DNA of 64,000 bases from Candidatus Contubernalis alkalaceticus (GTDB taxonomy: Bacteria > Bacillota > Dethiobacteria > SKNC01): the NCBI RefSeq assembly GCF_022558445.1, contig NZ_CP054699.1, forward strand, positions 2,620,001 through 2,684,000. Direction: 5' to 3'. Below are positions 38,597 through 46,181 of this stretch, one piece after another. Each line of letters starts with the position of its first letter. Position 1 is the stretch's first letter. The notes beneath the pieces were generated by a model that worked only from the letters and a program-made list of their open reading frames with translations, did no database searches and was not told the DNA's origin. A program made the position numbers and the translations under genes.

Positions 38597-39490
38597 TCAT
38601 TCTCTGTCATGATAACCGAAATCTTTCAAAAACTTACTCCGATTGCGCCAGTCCTTCTGTACCTTAACCCAAAGTTCCAGGAATACTTTGCAGCCCAGCA
38701 GAACCTGGATATCCTGACGGGCTTTCATCCCAATTTCTTTGAGCATTTTGCCCTGATTACCTACAATAATTCCTTTTTGGGAATCTCTTTCCACAAAGAT
38801 ATTAGCCCGAATGTAAATCATATTTTTGCCCTTCCGTTCCTTCATTTCATCCACTTCAACAGCCACAGAATGGGGCACTTCATCCCGAGTTTGCTCCAAT
38901 ATTTTTTCACGGATTAATTCCGAGACCACAAAACGTTCCGGCTGTTCAGTAATCATATCCTCAGGATAATACTTTGGGCCTTCTGGAAGATGAGCTACCA
39001 ACTTCTCCTGGAGCAGCGTTACATTGGTACCATTCACCGCTGAAACTAAAATCACTTCAGAAAAATCATATAGTTCCCGGTAACGCTCAATGATTCCTTC
39101 TAGTTCTAACGGCTCTACCAGATCTATTTTATTGATAACCAAAAATACCCTGGTTTCAGCCTGCTTTAAGAGATCTACCACATACCCATCCCCTCTCCCG
39201 GGAGGATGAGAGGCTTCTACCAAAAATAGAACGATATCTACTTCCCTCAAGGAACCGACCGAAACCTTAACCATATATTCTCCCAACTTGGTCCGGGGTT
39301 TGTGCAGCCCGGGAGTATCTAGGAAAATAATCTGAGCTTCCTGGGTAGTAAGAATGCAAGTTATCTTGTTCCTGGTAGTCTGAGGCTTGTCGGAAATAAT
39401 GGTAAGCTTTTGCTTCATTAAATAATTCAATAAGGTGGATTTCCCCACATTGGGTCTGCCTACTACGGCTACTACTCCTGATTTAAACAT
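38597..39490 (-). CDS. era: GTPase Era
   Basis: Era is a ribosome assembly GTPase that binds the 3' end of 16S rRNA. The 297-residue protein has G1 GRPNVGKSTLLN, G3 DTPGLHKP, G4 NKIDL and a C-terminal KH domain with GNQGKMLKEIGMKARQDI. It heads the era-recO pair. Confidence 0.97.
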   Translation of the reverse strand: MFKSGVVAVVGRPNVGKSTLLNYLMKQKLTIISDKPQTTRNKITCILTTQEAQIIFLDTPGLHKPRTKLGEYMVKVSVGSLREVDIVLFLVEASHPPGRGDGYVVDLLKQAETRVFLVINKIDLVEPLELEGIIERYRELYDFSEVILVSAVNGTNVTLLQEKLVAHLPEGPKYYPEDMITEQPERFVVSELIREKILEQTRDEVPHSVAVEVDEMKERKGKNMIYIRANIFVERDSQKGIIVGNQGKMLKEIGMKARQDIQVLLGCKVFLELWVKVQKDWRNRSKFLKDFGYHDRE

Positions 39491-39634
39491 CTCTTGCCCC
39501 CTGTATTATTAGCTTTTTAAATTTGATTTTCCCATGAAATCTGAAGTTAATAAGAAGAAACCCCTTAACTTACATCAAATAACCTGAAATATAAAAAACA
39601 CCTTTCATTCCCCAGGTGTAATTTTAGTCAAAAA

Positions 39635-40105
39635 TTATGATCTCAGTGCCGCTTTTAATATGTCAGGGTTGAGAAGCATTCGCAGGGCATCATCTACATC
39701 TTTTACCACAATGTCCGACTTTAAAAGAGATTTGGTACAGCAGCCTTCCTCCCCAATCACTACAATACCTAAGACTGACTGCTCCAACATCAATTCATCG
39801 TTGGCACCATTCCCTAAAGTTACTGTCTCTTCACTACCCAGTCCCTTGATAAAAGCCGCCTTCTCATCCCTTTCTCCTCCACCTTTCAAAACTGTAAGCT
39901 CCGCTTGAAGGGATGAGCAAACTTCACCAGCTATGCCGAAGGTATCTGCTGTAATTATATATACTTTCAAGTTTTGAGATATTTTATTCAAAAGAAAAGC
40001 AGTAGTTTTTTTAATTAAACCATTATTAGCTAAAGTCCCATTTAAATCAGTGACCAGATATTTAAGATTCAAGTCCTTGTATCCTGGAATGCTAATTATT
40101 AACAT
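39635..40105 (-). CDS. HAD-family phosphatase, soluble P-type ATPase-like (COG4087)
   Basis: The 156-residue protein is a compact HAD domain. Motif I is TDLNGTLA, so the second acidic residue of the usual DxD is Asn, as in P-type ATPases (DKTGT) and COG4087. Motif III/IV is LGNGANDELML. With no cap domain it may act on a large substrate or phosphoprotein. It ends an apparent operon with a Fur protein 22 bases upstream. The substrate is unknown. Confidence 0.82.
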   Translation of the reverse strand: MLIISIPGYKDLNLKYLVTDLNGTLANNGLIKKTTAFLLNKISQNLKVYIITADTFGIAGEVCSSLQAELTVLKGGGERDEKAAFIKGLGSEETVTLGNGANDELMLEQSVLGIVVIGEEGCCTKSLLKSDIVVKDVDDALRMLLNPDILKAALRS

Positions 40106-40127
40106 AATTTTCCTACTTTTTTTTATT

Positions 40128-40568
40128 TTACTTATCTTCTTTTTGACATTCCGTACAAAACCCGAAAATGTTTAAAGTGTGATATTCCAATTGAAATCCA
40201 TGTTCTTTGCATATGTCCTTTTGCCGCTTTTCTATAGTCATATCCTCAAACTGAACCACCTTACCACAATTTTTACAGATCAGGTGATCATGATGCAGGT
40301 GACCAAAAACATGCTCGTAGTAAGCCCTGCCATCTCCAAAATCTACTTTTTCCACCAGGCCGCTTTCCACCAGCAAGCTCAAAGTCCGGTAAACCGATGC
40401 CCTGGAAACCTGTCGATTGCTTTTCCGGAGCATATAAAGAAGATCTTCTACATCAAAATGATCATGAACCGAAAAAACCTGCTCCAGTATGATTCTTCTT
40501 TCCTGGGTGAGCTTAAAACCTTTTAACTTCAGGTACTTATTAAATTTTTCCATTGCTTCCTTTTTCAA
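40128..40568 (-). CDS. Fur-family metal-responsive repressor
   Basis: The 146-residue protein has the Fur winged helix (FKLTQERRIILEQVFSVHDHF, VSRASVYRTLSLLVESGLV) and metal sites HLHHDHLICKNCG and a second CXXC (FCTEC). It could be Fur, PerR or Zur; sequence alone does not decide. TTG 40568 and ATG 40553 both have acceptable ribosome-binding sites. It sits between the IscU-like and HAD genes, and may control the feo operon elsewhere in the window, though I found no clear Fur box. Confidence 0.92.
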   Translation of the reverse strand: MKKEAMEKFNKYLKLKGFKLTQERRIILEQVFSVHDHFDVEDLLYMLRKSNRQVSRASVYRTLSLLVESGLVEKVDFGDGRAYYEHVFGHLHHDHLICKNCGKVVQFEDMTIEKRQKDICKEHGFQLEYHTLNIFGFCTECQKEDK

Positions 40569-40622
40569 AGCTTTTCACCTACTTTATACTTTAACCGCAG
40601 TCCAAATATATCTTGGACTCTC

Positions 40623-41009
40623 CTAATAACGGGTCCAGCCCAGGCTTTTCCGCTTATTAAAATCCTGAAAAGTAAAATGAAGTGCGGTTATGCTTAAGTT
40701 AGCGCAATGGGTTTTATCTTCCGGCAGCCCGCCTAAAGCCTTCACAACATCCTCTCCGGTGATCAATCTGGCCTCCTGAATAGTTTTCCCCTTTGCCATT
40801 TCCGTCATCATACTGGTAGTAGCTATCAAAGTACTGCATCCGTATATTTTATATTTAATATCAGAGATTTTTTCTCGATTCACCTTTATATAAATAACTA
40901 AATAATCTCCGCAATCGGGGGCTCCGTAAGTGCCTATCCCATGGGCATCAGGCAGATCCCCTATATTCCTGGGATTAGTAAAGTGGTCTACAACCAATTG
41001 ATTTTCCAT
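40623..41009 (-). CDS. IscU/NifU N-terminal-type iron-sulfur scaffold
   Basis: The 128-residue protein assembles iron-sulfur clusters on three cysteines. The blocks are HFTNPRNIGDLPDA, YGAPDCGDYLVIY, KIYGCSTLIATTSMMTEMA and THCANLSITAL, which place the three cluster cysteines in family positions. The ATG at 41009 follows GAGGTGGGG. No cysteine desulfurase is adjacent. It lies just upstream of the Fur gene. Confidence 0.92.
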   Translation of the reverse strand: MENQLVVDHFTNPRNIGDLPDAHGIGTYGAPDCGDYLVIYIKVNREKISDIKYKIYGCSTLIATTSMMTEMAKGKTIQEARLITGEDVVKALGGLPEDKTHCANLSITALHFTFQDFNKRKSLGWTRY

Positions 41010-41181
41010 ATATTTCCCCACCTCATGAGATTCCATACAAAAAAGCATCTTAATTCTTTATTCTCTATAATTTAATAAAGTCCTTCTATATAAATAGTAA
41101 ATTAGCATCACTAATTTAATAATGGGACTGACAAACAATTGCCCAGGGCAATAATCAGAGAATTTCACCAAAGGGAAAAAT

Positions 41182-41958
41182 TTAAAAATTCAATTTAATT
41201 TCTATTTTCCCCTGGTATTCTTCTACTTTCCCCTGATCAGAAAAACGGGTAAAATCTGTATCTATGGGAATCTTGCCTAAAAGTGGGACCCCCATTATCT
41301 CAGCAGATTCTTCAGCCCGGCTGGGGCCAAATACTTCTAATTTTTCCTGACAGTGGGAGCAGCGAAGATAGCTCATATTTTCCACCAAACCAACTATGGG
41401 AACCCTTAAGCGGTAAGCCATTTTAACCGCCTTTTTCACCACCATCAGGGCTAATTCTTGGGGAGAAGTTACTACAATTATGCCGTCTACAGGTATAGAT
41501 TTCAGGACTGTCAAAGGAACATCCGATGTGCCGGGGGGCATGTCAACCAGCAGATAGTCCAGTTCTCCCCAATCTACATCTTTCCAGAACTGTTTTACTG
41601 CTCCTCCAGCCTTGGGTCCTTTCCAAAGAACCGGATCATCCTCTTCATCCAAAAGAAGGTTAATAGACACAATCATAATACCTCCCGGAGTTTCTGCCGG
41701 CAGCATTTTCCCTTCAGCGGTTTTGAGCCGCTGCTGCAGCCCAAATATTTTAGGAATGCTGGGTCCCGTAATATCTGCATCTATGATCCCAACTTTATGT
41801 CCCTGTCTGGATAACTGCAGCGCTAAAAGAGAAGTGATGGATGACTTCCCAACACCTCCCTTTCCACTCATCACCGCCACCACTTTTTTTATCTTACAAT
41901 CTTCCTGATCCGTATTTTTCTCAGTTTCTTCAACCGAACAATCCCTGGATGAATTCAC
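41182..41958 (-). CDS. Mrp/NBP35-type iron-sulfur carrier ATPase
   Basis: The 258-residue P-loop ATPase carries iron-sulfur clusters to apoproteins. The deviant Walker A is VMSGKGGVGKSSITSLLA, followed by DADITGPSIPKIFG and VDMPPGTSDVPL. The bridging CXXC is in LRCSHCQEK. The start is GTG behind GAAGGAGA. A promoter (TTTACG, 17 bases, TATAAT at 42035-42040) lies between it and the upstream riboswitch terminators, so it probably has its own transcript. Confidence 0.92.
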   Translation of the reverse strand: MNSSRDCSVEETEKNTDQEDCKIKKVVAVMSGKGGVGKSSITSLLALQLSRQGHKVGIIDADITGPSIPKIFGLQQRLKTAEGKMLPAETPGGIMIVSINLLLDEEDDPVLWKGPKAGGAVKQFWKDVDWGELDYLLVDMPPGTSDVPLTVLKSIPVDGIIVVTSPQELALMVVKKAVKMAYRLRVPIVGLVENMSYLRCSHCQEKLEVFGPSRAEESAEIMGVPLLGKIPIDTDFTRFSDQGKVEEYQGKIEIKLNF

Positions 41959-42034
41959 TTTACTTTCTCCTTCTTTTCATAATATACTATAATAACCTTC
42001 TCCAAATTTATCCTTAAATATTCTTGTCGCCTTA

Positions 42035-42063
42035 ATTATAGTTTATTGACCGGTTTCCGTAAA
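42035..42063 (-). promoter_or_regulatory. Probable promoter of the Mrp gene
   Basis: A perfect TATAAT (42035-42040) lies 17 bases from TTTACG (42058-42063). It is downstream of the two terminators that follow the cobalamin riboswitch. Confidence 0.55.
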
Positions 42064-42110
42064 GACCTTCTTAAAAGCAAATGTTATATTTTACTAAGGC
42101 TTACGAAAAC

Positions 42111-42136
42111 AAAAAAATAAACCTCCCGGGGGAGGT
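42111..42136 (-). terminator. Second terminator downstream of the cobalamin riboswitch
   Basis: ACCTCC-CCCG-GGAGGT is followed by TTATTTTTTT on the minus strand, about 36 bases after the first terminator. Confidence 0.82.
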
Positions 42137-42171
42137 ACGGCAAAGAGCCGATATGAATTTAACAGGTCACG

Positions 42172-42203
42172 CAAAAATAAAACCGGCCTTTGGAAGACCG
42201 GTC
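42172..42203 (-). terminator. First terminator downstream of the cobalamin riboswitch
   Basis: ACCGGTCTTCCAAAGGCCGGT with TTTTATTTTT follows on the minus strand, about 60 bases after the B12 box. It may be the riboswitch expression platform. Confidence 0.82.
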
Positions 42204-42261
42204 TGTGTACAATACATTACACACCACACCATTTCCTTTCTTCCGAAGGTAAACAAGTGAC

Positions 42262-42430
42262 TAAAAAACAGGCAGGTTTCCTGACTCAGGTTCTTCGTCC
42301 TCCTGCACCTTCCCGTTTCCTTTAGAAACAGTGGTTCTAAAAAGCAGGAGACTCCCCTTTACAGTGGCGGGACCGCTCGGGACTCTAACCCGATTCCCTA
42401 TTATCCAAATGAATTGGCACCTGTTTGATG
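42262..42430 (-). promoter_or_regulatory. Cobalamin riboswitch with no B12 gene downstream
   Basis: The minus strand carries the aptamer blocks AGGTGCC, AATAGGGAATC, GCGGTCCCGCCACTGTA, GGGAAGGTGCAGGAGGA and the B12 box GAGTCAGGAAACCTGCC (42268-42285). These riboswitches normally switch off cobalamin synthesis or uptake genes. Here two terminators follow with no open frame between, and the next gene is the Mrp ATPase about 300 bases on. The upstream neighbour is the CBS fragment. Confidence 0.93.
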
Positions 42431-42547
42431 TGATATTAACTTATTTATATTTTTATTCTACCTAAATTTAATTTTTCCTTCTTTAAAGAAATAATTTATT
42501 TATAAATACCTTATTCCAAAAAGATTAAGACAGCATAGACCAAGGAA

Positions 42548-42838
42548 TCACACTCTCATCTCATCCATAAGATCATGTACAGTCATTTCTGGAGCTGCTG
42601 CAATTAAATCTTTCAAGGTCAAGTATCCCTTTAGCTTTCCTCCATCATCAGTAATAAAAAGGGCATAAACAATTTTTACTTTTTTTCCGGAATTTCTAAC
42701 CCGGTCCAAGGCTTCCTGGACGGTAACATCTTCTTTAAGGCTAACGGGCCGGGAGTGTATATTCTTCTCTGCATTTTTAGCCATTTGATCAACCACTCTT
42801 TTCGGCAGTGTCCTGACTTTCCTCCTGATGTTTGCCAT
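42548..42838 (-). CDS. Short CBS-domain protein, MgtE-like fragment
   Basis: The 96-residue protein aligns by eye with the first CBS region of MgtE magnesium transporters (KEDVTVQEALDRVRNSGKK, then ALFITDDGGKLKGYLTLKDL). It lacks the rest of the CBS pair and all membrane helices; bases after its stop do not continue MgtE in any frame I read. AGGAGGG precedes the ATG, so it is probably translated. It sits under an M-box magnesium riboswitch, which fits descent from mgtE. It may be a relic or a small magnesium-sensing regulator. Confidence 0.75.
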   Translation of the reverse strand: MANIRRKVRTLPKRVVDQMAKNAEKNIHSRPVSLKEDVTVQEALDRVRNSGKKVKIVYALFITDDGGKLKGYLTLKDLIAAAPEMTVHDLMDEMRV

Positions 42839-42967
42839 ATTAATCCCTCCTGAGTTAATACTTTATACTGCTCTCTTTGAAACTTTTTAATTTCAAATAA
42901 GTCGCCTGATTTATCAGGGTCTCCTGTCACGAACACCACCCCCTCTGTAAAAAAATTCTTTATAAAC

Positions 42968-42992
42968 AAAAAACGGCCCAGAAGAGCCGTTT
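42968..42992 (-). terminator. Second terminator after the M-box
   Basis: AAACGGCTCTTCTGGGCCGTTT followed by TTTTGTTT on the minus strand lies between the M-box and the CBS gene. Confidence 0.8.
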
Positions 42993-43012
42993 AAATACCA
43001 CAACCACACATG

Positions 43013-43203
43013 ACAAAAAAATTAAAATTTGCCTGCTATGGAAACCACAACTCCTCGTTTTGGATTCAGCACTAAATGACGTAGATTCAAAACAGAATCA
43101 GCTACATTAAGCAGACCTTAATCCGATCATGCCTGTTATACCCATTGGCGTCTCTGGACGTTTTTGGGCAGCAGCCTGTGTTCATTTAGGAGCCTCCCCT
43201 AAC
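43013..43203 (-). promoter_or_regulatory. M-box (ykoK leader) magnesium riboswitch
   Basis: The minus strand reads GTTAGGGGAGGCTCCT, then GGCTGCTGCCCAAAAACGTC, CAGAGACGCCAATGGGT and ATTAAGGT, the conserved core of the M-box as in B. subtilis mgtE. Near the end, GGTCTGC can pair with GCAGGC before a T-rich stretch, a likely expression platform. M-boxes shut off magnesium transporter genes when Mg2+ is high. Here the next gene is only a 96-residue CBS fragment. Confidence 0.93.
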
Positions 43204-43229
43204 AAGTGCATATTCACTTTTCATCCTTT

Positions 43230-43259
43230 ATTATATGACAGTTAAAGAGAAATTGTCAA
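43230..43259 (-). promoter_or_regulatory. Promoter of the M-box transcript
   Basis: A perfect TTGACA (43254-43259) and a perfect TATAAT (43230-43235) are 18 bases apart on the minus strand, about 70 bases from the end of IS copy 2. Confidence 0.85.
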
Positions 43260-43329
43260 TAGAAACCTGGGTTAATTTAATAAATAAGAGATGGCAAATA
43301 ACAGATAACAGCAGTATGAAAAGTTACCC

Positions 43330-45284
43330 GGGTCTTTGACAGTTGAATAATGAACACATGTCTTAAAAGCCTTGAAAATAGGGCTTTTTTTATTGCAAAT
43401 TTGTCAATTTTTCACCTATTTCTATTGAGTATTATTGAGTATTATGTTATAATATAAGGGATTGGGGGGTTAATATGAGATTGTCTATTTCGAAATCAAA
43501 AAATTCCACATCTCTTTACGTAATTAAATCAACTTATGAGAATGGTGTACATTCATCAAAGATTGTTGAAAAACTTGGAACAGTTAATGATTTGAGTAAA
43601 AAGTTAAACGGCCAGGATCCCATTGAATGGGCAAAGAAATACATAGCAGAGCTGAATCAAAAAGAGAAGGAAGAAAAGCTTGATGTGTTGGTAAAGTACT
43701 CACCTTCCAAGGTCATTACGAAAGATGAACAGCGCTCTTTTAACGGTGGTTATCTTTTTCTTCAACAAATATACTATCAACTTGGCCTTCACAAAATATG
43801 TAAAGAAATGTTAGGAAAATACAAGGTTACATATGACCTAAACTCCATACTCTCCAGATTGATTTACGGAAGAATAATCTTCCCTTCATCTAAGCTCGCC
43901 ACTTACCAACTTTCCTCAAGATTTATAGAACAACCTAACTTTGAACTTCAACATATATACAGAGCTCTTGAAGTTATTGCTAAGGAAACGGATTTTTTAC
44001 AATCATCCTTGTACAACAACAGTTTAAAAGTTTCTAAGAGAAATACTGGTGTACTTTATTATGATTGCACCAATTATTTTTTTGAAATTGAACAGGCAGA
44101 TGGCGATAAGCAATACGGTCCATCAAAAGAGCATAGACCAAACCCAATCATTCAAATGGGCCTATTTATGGATGGAGACGGTATCCCTCTTGCATTTAGC
44201 ATCAACAAAGGAAATACAAATGAACAATTAACACTAAAACCCTTAGAAAAGAAAATTCTATCTGATTTTAATCTTTCTAAATTTATCGTATGTACCGATG
44301 CCGGTCTAGCGTCCAAAAATAACAGAAAATTTAACGACAGGGAAGAACGAGCATTTATTACAACTCAATCAATTAAGAAATTAAAAGCACATCTAAAAAA
44401 ATGGGCACTTGATCCAAACGAATGGCACCTCTCTAACGATGTAAAAACCTATGACATCTCTAAACTAGATGATGAGAAAGCTAAAAATAAAATGTTTTAC
44501 AAAGAACGTTGGATTAAAGAAAATGACCTTGAACAAAAAATCATTGTGACGTACTCTATCAAGTATAGAGATTATCAAAGAAAAATCCGTAATTCACAGA
44601 TAGAACGTGCACAAAAAACAATAGATTCAAATCCTACAAAAATAAAAAAATGTAATCAGAATGATTGCAGAAGATTTATTAAAAAAACTAATTTTACTCC
44701 TGATGGAGAAATTGCTGAAAAAGAAATATACAGTATTGATACAGAGGTTATCGCTAAAGAAGAAGCCTTTGATGGGTTTTATGCTGTATGTACAAACCTT
44801 GAGGATGATGCTTCTGAAATAATTAAAGTAAACAATAGACGATGGGAGATTGAAGAATGTTTTAGAATTATGAAAAGTGAATTTAAAGCCAGACCTGTTT
44901 ATTTAAGCCGTGATGACAGAATAGAAGCACATTTTACAACTTGCTTTATATCCTTAATTATTTACAGATTATTGGAAAAAAAGCTTGGTGAGAAATATAC
45001 CTGCAGTGAAATAATTAGAGGATTAAAGGATATGAACTTTCATGAAATAAAGGGGGAGGGTTACACTCCAACATATACGAGAACTGACTTTACTGATGAT
45101 TTACATGAGGCATTTGATTTCCGTACAGACTACCAGATTATAAAAACAAAACAAATGAAAAAAATTTTTAAAGCGACAAAAAAATAAAAACATTACTCAC
45201 TTTTTTGAATACAAAAAAAGCTTGATAATCCTTGTAAATCAGGGATCATCAAGCTTTTTGCTTGTAACAACTGTCAAAGACGAG
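43330..45284 (+). mobile_element. IS1634/IS1549-like insertion sequence, copy 2 (1955 bp)
   Basis: This copy matches the element at 16259-18213 in length, orientation, terminal repeats, internal terminators and encoded protein; I saw no base difference. Its flanks differ from copy 1: CCC on the left and ATAAAAAATAATAA on the right. Unlike copy 1 I found no direct repeat in the few hundred bases on either side, which may reflect later recombination or deletion. It lies beside the M-box promoter. Confidence 0.93.
43475..45187 (+). CDS. IS1634-family transposase, copy 2
   Basis: The 570-residue protein is identical to the transposase encoded at 16404-18116, with the same DDE core. The gene is intact, with the same TTGGGGGG upstream of its ATG. 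Identity between the copies points to recent transposition or gene conversion. Confidence 0.93.
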   Translation: MRLSISKSKNSTSLYVIKSTYENGVHSSKIVEKLGTVNDLSKKLNGQDPIEWAKKYIAELNQKEKEEKLDVLVKYSPSKVITKDEQRSFNGGYLFLQQIYYQLGLHKICKEMLGKYKVTYDLNSILSRLIYGRIIFPSSKLATYQLSSRFIEQPNFELQHIYRALEVIAKETDFLQSSLYNNSLKVSKRNTGVLYYDCTNYFFEIEQADGDKQYGPSKEHRPNPIIQMGLFMDGDGIPLAFSINKGNTNEQLTLKPLEKKILSDFNLSKFIVCTDAGLASKNNRKFNDREERAFITTQSIKKLKAHLKKWALDPNEWHLSNDVKTYDISKLDDEKAKNKMFYKERWIKENDLEQKIIVTYSIKYRDYQRKIRNSQIERAQKTIDSNPTKIKKCNQNDCRRFIKKTNFTPDGEIAEKEIYSIDTEVIAKEEAFDGFYAVCTNLEDDASEIIKVNNRRWEIEECFRIMKSEFKARPVYLSRDDRIEAHFTTCFISLIIYRLLEKKLGEKYTCSEIIRGLKDMNFHEIKGEGYTPTYTRTDFTDDLHEAFDFRTDYQIIKTKQMKKIFKATKK

Positions 45285-45304
45285 ATAAAAAATAATAATT
45301 TTCA

Positions 45305-45336
45305 ATAAAAAAACTCCTGTTTATTGCTCTAGAGTG
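45305..45336 (-). terminator. Probable terminator after the fmdE-like gene
   Basis: ACTCTAG...CAGGAGT with one mismatch is followed by seven Ts on the minus strand. A perfect tandem pair of the 12-mer GCTCTAGAGTGG lies at 45326-45349, overlapping the stem. Confidence 0.55.
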
Positions 45337-45355
45337 GGCTCTAGAGTGGGAATTC

Positions 45356-45976
45356 CTAATTAACTCTACTGCGATAGCCTTCAAAACATTCAGGACAGGC
45401 AAACTTACCCTCTTTAACCCTGGCCCTGGGCTCCATTATCCCTTCTCCACAAAAACCACACTGAACAGAATCGAATAGTTTGGCTTTAAATGGAAGGTCA
45501 ACTTTAACTGTTTTAATTTCAAATATTTCTTCTACGGGCACATTAAGAATTATTTGGGTTAGTTCAGCATGATGTTTTTTAAATAGCTGCCTTTCCTCTT
45601 CTTTCACTTCCCCGCCACTGAAAAGCTTTTCCCTTAGTTCCTTCCAGCCCTCCGGAGCTACTTTTTCCATAGCTCCATGTTTTAGAGAAATTCTTAAACC
45701 TTCTTGTGTATCCCTTGAAGCAAAAGTAAAAACATTTTTTCCATAGTCTTTAAATATTAAATTCCCCTTACCAAAGGTACAGCTGGTCAACACCTGTATT
45801 GCATCGACCCCGCAATTATCTGTTTCCACTATGGCCACTACCTCTTCGTCCTTAGAAGGGCCAGCTTCCATCCTCTTTAAATATTCCATAGCCGCCCGAT
45901 ACCCATAAGCTAACCCTGGACAAACATGACCATGAAACTCCACAGCTTTTTCCCAGGGTGTTTTTTCCATACACAT
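45356..45976 (-). CDS. FmdE-family protein with C-terminal zinc ribbon
   Basis: The 206-residue protein has the FmdE domain: AVEFHGHVCPGLAYGYRAA, VAIVETDNCGVDAIQVLTSCTFGKGNL and KDYGKNVFTFA, with conserved Cys/His residues for metal. A zinc ribbon with two CXXC pairs ends it (CGFC and CPEC). FmdE was named from formylmethanofuran dehydrogenase, but bacterial members occur in other metal or molybdenum contexts. It follows a nickel/peptide importer by 206 bases on the same strand, suggesting a metal-related role. The ATG has GGAGGG upstream. Confidence 0.88.
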   Translation of the reverse strand: MCMEKTPWEKAVEFHGHVCPGLAYGYRAAMEYLKRMEAGPSKDEEVVAIVETDNCGVDAIQVLTSCTFGKGNLIFKDYGKNVFTFASRDTQEGLRISLKHGAMEKVAPEGWKELREKLFSGGEVKEEERQLFKKHHAELTQIILNVPVEEIFEIKTVKVDLPFKAKLFDSVQCGFCGEGIMEPRARVKEGKFACPECFEGYRSRVN

Positions 45977-46181
45977 ATTATAATCCCTCCAGTTTTAAGT
46001 ATAGAGCTGAAATCGCCCGGTCTTTGCTAGAAACAACCTTTAGATTCATTTGCCCCTAATCAACAATACCATATGATTAGTGGTACCGCTAACTATATGG
46101 TAACACACTTCTAGAATTAAAGCCAAACAATTTTTATGCCAACCTGTTATATAAAAACATATTTATTAACTGACAGTTTGA

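Noticed and set aside
42111-42203. ANTAR-type dual hairpins after the cobalamin riboswitch, as in eut control RNAs
   Set aside because: There are two hairpins, but their loops (TTCCAAAG and CCCG) do not fit the hexaloop with conserved A1 and G4, and both are followed by T runs like ordinary terminators.
42676-42969. A 97-residue minus-strand frame overlapping the CBS protein
   Set aside because: It overlaps the CBS gene in another frame, has no family resemblance and covers the CBS ribosome-binding site; the CBS frame is the supported one.
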